Assembly: GCA_003446735.1 (NCBI GenBank)
Contig: DMCJ01000187.1
Span: 1-9,740, forward strand
Direction: 5' to 3'
DNA length: 9,740 nt
Source: Lachnospiraceae bacterium
GTDB taxonomy: Bacteria; Bacillota; Clostridia; Lachnospirales; Lachnospiraceae
Shown here: positions 6,087-9,740 of the stretch, piece by piece
Numbering within the stretch: position 1 is the first letter of the stretch
How the letters are laid out: the number at the start of each line of letters is the position of its first letter
Translations under genes and position numbers: made by a program
The notes under the pieces: generated by a model
Seen by the model: the letters and a program-made list of their open reading frames with translations, nothing else
Databases searched by the model: none
Told to the model about the DNA's origin: nothing

Positions 6087-6378
6087 TATAATAAGCGCCG
6101 CATCTTCAGGCCCGAACACCATACGTTAGCAGGGACGTGGATGTTGTTTTAAAAATGAAGACACTTCGACAGGAGCAATGACGAGATCCACTGTTTACGA
6201 AGACTAAAAAAACAAGGGGTTTGTCAAGACAATTAATTGGCTTGACCCCTTGTTTTTTTAAGTCGAAGTTAACAGTTAGCTCGGCGTTGCGGGTCGAGTC
6301 TGAATTTTTAAAATAACATCCGCGTCCCCAAAACCTATTACTCCGCGGGCCTTACGCTGCGGCGCTGCTATAGTACGT
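6081..6378. repeat. long imperfect palindrome (foldback or MITE-like element, or structured 3' RNA)
   Basis: The left half pairs with the right half around a centre near 6230-6232. Paired blocks are TATA 6087-6090 with 6369-6372; AGCGCCGCA 6094-6102 with 6358-6366; AGGCCCG 6108-6114 with 6346-6352; 25 consecutive pairs 6132-6156 with 6304-6328 (two are G-T); ACTGTT 6190-6195 with 6271-6276; GACT 6202-6205 with 6261-6264; and the terminator stem. The blocks keep nearly constant register (position sums 12459-12466), so this is one structure and not scattered matches. The largest unpaired part is a 17-by-17 base internal loop. No clear target-site duplication is seen outside the ends, so a mobile origin is only a hypothesis. 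Confidence 0.8.
6206..6259. terminator. bidirectional intrinsic terminator
   Basis: A perfect 14-bp stem pairs 6206-6219 (seven A, then CAAGGGG) with 6246-6259 (CCCCTTG, then seven T). It extends outward through GACT/AGTC past one bulged base, and inside the loop through TCAAG 6224-6228 with CTTGA 6241-6245. The loop also contains the palindrome CAATTAATTG. The T run ends the atp transcript. The A run gives a U run on the opposite strand, so the hairpin can also stop the GH3 transcript arriving from the right. Confidence 0.9.
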
Positions 6379-6407
6379 TTCTGTGTCAGGCATTGCGGTC
6401 CCCAAAA
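6324..6407 (+). repeat. short direct repeat GTCCCCAAAA
   Basis: The ten-base word GTCCCCAAAA occurs at 6324-6333, at the edge of the main palindrome arm, and again at 6398-6407, 6 bases before the GH3 stop codon. The copies are 74 bases apart. Ends of the GGGGAC/GTCCCC type are seen in some small bacterial repeat elements, so the pair may mark an element boundary, but ten bases is short. Confidence 0.4.
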
Positions 6408-6412
6408 GGAAC

Positions 6413-8710
6413 TTACTTACTTGCGTTTAGCTCATCTACTATCTTATAAAGAGTGGGATAGTCGAGGCCGCCTTTCTGGAATCCCAGGGTTGCGTGCAGA
6501 GGGAAGAAGCCCATCATGGCCTCTGCCATTTTGGATGTGACTGCTCCGGGATCTTCTCCGTTTTCTCTCTTTTCGGCAGCATCGGTAGTGCTGTCTTCGA
6601 TTATGGTGGACTGCTCAAAGACGGGAGCCAAGATCTCTTTTCCTCTCGGATGCTTTAAGATATCTCCGATCGTGGTATTTACCGTATATTCTACGGGCTC
6701 TTCCTTGGTGGATGTAACGTTTAACTTGGCTACGCCGCGGATATCAGCGCTTGAGGCTCCTACCATTATCGTGAAATCGCCGCTTTCTACGATAAAGTCG
6801 TGAACGGTGCTGCTCCAGTATGCAAAGGAGCGTTTGTCGAGCTTGAAGGTCGCGGTCTTTGTCTCGCCGGGCTCAAGGTCGAGCTTTACGAAACCTTTTA
6901 ATTCCTTCTCGGGACGGATGACTGTGCTCTCTATGTCGCGAACATAGAGCTGTACGACTTCCTTAGCGCGGACGTCGCCGATATTTGTGATATCGATCGA
7001 GGCTGTAACTTCATCGGTATCTTTGATAGAATCCTTATCGAGCCTGAGCTCGCCGTAAGAGAATTCGGAGTAGCTTAATCCGTGGCCGAAGGGGAAGAGA
7101 ACGGGAACGTCCTTCTTCTCGTAATATCTGTATCCAACGAAGATGCCTTCTCTGTATTCAGTACGGTTACCTTCTCCGATGTAATACAGATAAGAAGGAT
7201 TGTCGGAAAGCTTTAAGGGGAAGGTCTCGGCAAGCTTACCGCTGGGGCTTACTTCTCCGAAGAGCACTTTATATTCGGCTGCACCGACGCCCTCACCGCC
7301 GAGGTAAGCTTCGAGAACGGCGCTTACTTTATTGATCCAGGGCATTTCTATGGGTGAGCCGTTATGTAATACAACTACGACTTTCTTCTGAACGCGGCAT
7401 ACCGCATCGATGAGTCTGATCTGGCTCTCAGGCATCTTCATATGGGTCCTGTCGTAGCCTTCGGATTCGAAGCTGTCGGGAAGTCCTGCGAAGATAACGG
7501 CCACATCGGCTTCGGAAGCTGTAACGATAGCTTCGTTTATAAGCTCCTCATTAACCTCATCGGTGGAATCATCAAATCCGCGAGCATAGGTTATGTTGTT
7601 TTCATCAGATGCGAATTCAAGAGCACCGGTTACCTTGTAGCTGTTGATATGGGAACTTCCGCCGCCCTGATATCTGGGCTTTTTAGCATATTGTCCGATG
7701 AAGGCAACCTTGCTGTTTTTGGAAAGAGGAAGGAGATTTCCTTCATTCTTTAACATGACGATGGTCTCCTCGGCAACCTTCTCTGCAAGAGCATGCTGCT
7801 CATCAAGGTCAAATACCGCGGATTCGTCACGGTTATCTTTTGCTTTATAGATAAGGGTAAGTACATTTTCAACGACCTTATCAAGAAGAGCTTCGTCAAG
7901 CTTACCTTCCTTTACTGCGTCAAGGACGATCTTATCCGTTATGCCGTGTGAAGGAGGCATCTCAAGATCGAGGCCGGCCGCAACACCTTTTACTCTGTCA
8001 TTTACCGCACCCCAGTCACTCATGACAAGACCGTCAAATCCCCATTCATCTCTGAGGATGTCGGTGAGAAGCTCTTTGTTTTCGGAAGCATAGGTTCCGT
8101 TTAATTTGTTGTAGGAGCACATAACGGTCCAGGGCTTCGATTCCTTTACGGCCTTTTCGAAGGTGGAAAGGTAGATCTCTCTTAAAGTCCTTTCATCAAT
8201 GACCGAATCGGAGGACATACGTCTTGTTTCCTGGCTGTTTCCGGCGAAGTGCTTGATGCTGACGCCTACGTTCTTGCTCTGTACACCCTTTATATAGCTT
8301 GCTGCGAGCTCGCCGGCAAGATAGGGATCTTCCGAATAGTATTCGAAGTTCCTTCCGCATAAAGGGGAGCGTTTGATATTAACGGCGGGTCCTAAGATGA
8401 CGCCTACGTTCTCGGCCTGGCATGAGGTCCCCAGAGCCTCTCCTGTTTTATAAAGAAGATCTCTGTCAAATGAAGAAGCAAGAGCGCAGCCTGCAGGGAA
8501 GCAGATCGCCTTGATGCTTTCGTTAACTCCAAGGTGGTCGGCCTCATCCTTCTGCTTACGAAGACCGTGAGGTCCGTCGGATACCATGACATCGGGGATA
8601 TTAAGGCGCTCTACTTTCTTTGTGTGCCAGAAATCTCCGCCGGAGCATAAGGAGGCCTTTTCTTCCAGAGTCATTTGTGAGATCAGTTCGCGAATTTCGT
8701 CTTTGGTCAT
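6413..8710 (-). CDS. glycoside hydrolase family 3, beta-glucosidase type, cytoplasmic
   Basis: Retaining GH3 enzymes remove terminal beta-linked glucose or related sugars from oligosaccharides. The 765 residues show the (alpha/beta)8 domain with SDGPHGLR (44-51), GRNFEYYSEDPYLAG (119-133), the sugar-binding pair KHF (153-155) and the nucleophile D232 in VMSDWGAV. The alpha/beta sandwich domain has ESEGYDR (415-421), whose E417 is the likely acid/base. A fibronectin III-like domain follows (about 570-660), with no PA14 insertion. A further tail of about 95 residues (IGDILKHPRGKEIL through YPTLYKIVDELN) resembles tails seen on some clostridial GH3 enzymes. No signal peptide is seen, so it probably acts on imported oligosaccharides. 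AAAGGAG (complement of 8720-8726) lies 9 bases before ATG. Exact substrate (glucoside, xyloside or arabinoside) cannot be told from sequence alone. Confidence 0.93.
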   Translation of the reverse strand: MTKDEIRELISQMTLEEKASLCSGGDFWHTKKVERLNIPDVMVSDGPHGLRKQKDEADHLGVNESIKAICFPAGCALASSFDRDLLYKTGEALGTSCQAENVGVILGPAVNIKRSPLCGRNFEYYSEDPYLAGELAASYIKGVQSKNVGVSIKHFAGNSQETRRMSSDSVIDERTLREIYLSTFEKAVKESKPWTVMCSYNKLNGTYASENKELLTDILRDEWGFDGLVMSDWGAVNDRVKGVAAGLDLEMPPSHGITDKIVLDAVKEGKLDEALLDKVVENVLTLIYKAKDNRDESAVFDLDEQHALAEKVAEETIVMLKNEGNLLPLSKNSKVAFIGQYAKKPRYQGGGSSHINSYKVTGALEFASDENNITYARGFDDSTDEVNEELINEAIVTASEADVAVIFAGLPDSFESEGYDRTHMKMPESQIRLIDAVCRVQKKVVVVLHNGSPIEMPWINKVSAVLEAYLGGEGVGAAEYKVLFGEVSPSGKLAETFPLKLSDNPSYLYYIGEGNRTEYREGIFVGYRYYEKKDVPVLFPFGHGLSYSEFSYGELRLDKDSIKDTDEVTASIDITNIGDVRAKEVVQLYVRDIESTVIRPEKELKGFVKLDLEPGETKTATFKLDKRSFAYWSSTVHDFIVESGDFTIMVGASSADIRGVAKLNVTSTKEEPVEYTVNTTIGDILKHPRGKEILAPVFEQSTIIEDSTTDAAEKRENGEDPGAVTSKMAEAMMGFFPLHATLGFQKGGLDYPTLYKIVDELNASK

Positions 8711-8725
8711 AGTGTTTTTCTCCTT

Positions 8726-9740
8726 TTATTTTTCCGTTACTATTTGGTTTCTTCCGCCTTCTTTTCCTTCATAAAGAAGGTCGTCTGCTTTCTTTACAAG
8801 CTGGTCTATGGTCATCCCTTTTTCATATTCCGTGACACCGAAGGTCATCGTAACGCTGAGAGTCGTTCCTTCGTGTTCGATGACAGTTTCCCTTACCTCA
8901 TCAAGGAGTGCTTCCAGTATAACAAGCGCGTTTTCCAGCGTATCGTTGAAAACGAGGAGGAATTCCTCACCGCCCCAGCGTACACTGAAGGCATTTTTTG
9001 TGGTATATTCCTTGAATAATCTTGAGCATTCGACAAGCACCGCATCGCCGGCGTCATGGCCGAATGTATCGTTTACTCTCTTGAAATGATCGATATCACC
9101 TAGGGCTAAAGTAACATGTGAGCGCTCTTTTATGTCAGCAAGCTCCATGTATTTGGAAAGCTCCATCATTCCGGCGCGGCGGTTATATAAGCCGGTGAGG
9201 GGATCGTGGAAAATAAGCTGTCTGACCTTTTTGCCAACTACAATGGCATAATCCCCGATCGCGGCGATCTCGTCATTTTTCTTAAGAACCTTCTCGGGCA
9301 TCTTCGAATCAACTCTGTTATCGGCAAGCTCTCCGATAAAGTTCCTGATAAGTGTAAGTCTGTCCACAAGGTTCTTGATGTAGGCCGAGGACAGTAAAAG
9401 GATCACGAGGAAAGCTATTATGAAGACCAGTACGATCTTTACCGAGATCGTGGCCGCTCCGGTCCGAACCTGATTATTCGGCATCGCAGCCTCAAGAACA
9501 GCTACTACCTTCTCGCCGTTCTTAAGCGGAACGTAATAGGTATAATATTTGTTCCCGTCTATGGATGATATGGAGGAGTAGTATTCGTTTCCGCCCATGA
9601 TCGCATCATAGACGATATCATTTTCGATATAAGTGCCGGTTAAGTGTCCGCCGTCATCCGAAGGGAGTGTTGTGAGAATCCTCTGTTTGTCGTAGATGAT
9701 CGAAATGTCCGAGCCGGTATTTTCCTTTGTGCGCTCGGCG
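8726..9740 (-). CDS. membrane diguanylate cyclase candidate (Cache-TM-HAMP-GGDEF), 5' end outside window
   Basis: The frame stays open past the Met at 9598 to the window edge, adding 47 residues, so 9598 is internal and the true start lies beyond 9740. Visible in order are an extracellular Cache-type sensor end (IIYDKQRILTTLPSDDGG, then GGNEYYSS and NKYYTYYVPL), a membrane helix (about 9380-9442), a HAMP-like linker (ending NDEIAAIG), and a complete GGDEF domain. That domain has HDPLTGLYNRR, the metal-binding DIDHFKRVNDTFGHDAGD, the signature GGEEF at 8960-8974, and a Cache-remote end EGGRNQI. It should make cyclic di-GMP at the membrane in response to an external ligand. The RxxD inhibitory I-site is absent (KNAF at that place). 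Its stop lies 15 bases before the GH3 start, which suggests co-transcription. Confidence 0.93.
   Translation of the reverse strand, partial: AERTKENTGSDISIIYDKQRILTTLPSDDGGHLTGTYIENDIVYDAIMGGNEYYSSISSIDGNKYYTYYVPLKNGEKVVAVLEAAMPNNQVRTGAATISVKIVLVFIIAFLVILLLSSAYIKNLVDRLTLIRNFIGELADNRVDSKMPEKVLKKNDEIAAIGDYAIVVGKKVRQLIFHDPLTGLYNRRAGMMELSKYMELADIKERSHVTLALGDIDHFKRVNDTFGHDAGDAVLVECSRLFKEYTTKNAFSVRWGGEEFLLVFNDTLENALVILEALLDEVRETVIEHEGTTLSVTMTFGVTEYEKGMTIDQLVKKADDLLYEGKEGGRNQIVTEK

Larger units (their letters stand above)
6087..6412. other. intergenic region between convergent units, no gene
   Basis: This 326-base stretch separates the ends of atpC (+) and the GH3 gene (-). No reading frame of gene size is present; the only candidates are frames of 8-9 codons. 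It is occupied by the long imperfect palindrome, the central terminator hairpin and a repeated GTCCCCAAAA. No tRNA, riboswitch or promoter could be supported. Confidence 0.85.

Noticed and set aside
6178..6207. Nine-codon frame ATG-TAA with AGGAG just before it, ending at the terminator stem, reminiscent of an attenuator leader peptide
   Set aside because: The AGGAG is only two bases from the ATG, and the next genes are convergent, so there is no downstream gene for it to control.
6214..6259. CRISPR-like or IS-end reading of the repeated A and T runs
   Set aside because: The runs are the two arms of one terminator stem. There is no repeated spacer structure and no transposase in the window.
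9598..9598. Met at 9598 as the start of the GGDEF protein
   Set aside because: The frame is open for 47 more codons to the window edge and codes conserved Cache-type sequence. No ribosome site precedes the Met.

Overview
The window holds a complete-looking F1Fo ATP synthase operon on the + strand (88-6086). A palindrome-rich convergent intergenic region follows (6087-6412), and then a two-gene unit on the - strand: a membrane GGDEF protein, cut by the right edge of the window, followed by a family 3 glycoside hydrolase (9740-6413). Moderate GC, frequent ATA and GGA codons, strong AGGAGG-type ribosome sites, TTG and GTG starts and the protein sequences suggest a Firmicute of the class Clostridia. 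My best guess is Lachnospiraceae, inferred from general resemblance rather than from a marker gene.

The operon order is atpB(a)-atpE(c)-atpF(b)-[delta]-atpA(alpha)-atpG(gamma)-atpD(beta)-atpC(epsilon). It differs from the textbook operon in one major way: no separate delta gene (atpH) exists. The 591-residue alpha subunit instead carries an extra N-terminal domain of about 83 residues that reads as the C-terminal half of delta/OSCP, the half that binds the b stalk. It sits where atpH normally lies. The delta N-terminal domain, which normally caps the alpha3beta3 crown, is absent from the window. With three alphas per F1 this predicts three delta-like domains instead of one. Gamma is also enlarged, with an insertion near residues 198-216 and a Lys/Gln-rich C-terminal tail that could point towards the same crown. 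These two features form the candidate undescribed system: a rotary ATPase with a rebuilt stator-to-crown junction. The c-subunit ion site looks proton-type, and epsilon carries an ATP-binding-type motif.

The 326-base region between the convergent units has no gene. Almost all of it is one long imperfect palindrome (about 6081-6378) with a strong bidirectional terminator hairpin at its centre. It could be a foldback (MITE-like) element or a long structured 3' RNA.

The - strand unit pairs a Cache-TM-HAMP-GGDEF diguanylate cyclase candidate, without a visible inhibitory I-site, with a cytoplasmic beta-glucosidase-type GH3 enzyme 15 bases downstream. This suggests joint expression of c-di-GMP signalling and plant-oligosaccharide breakdown.
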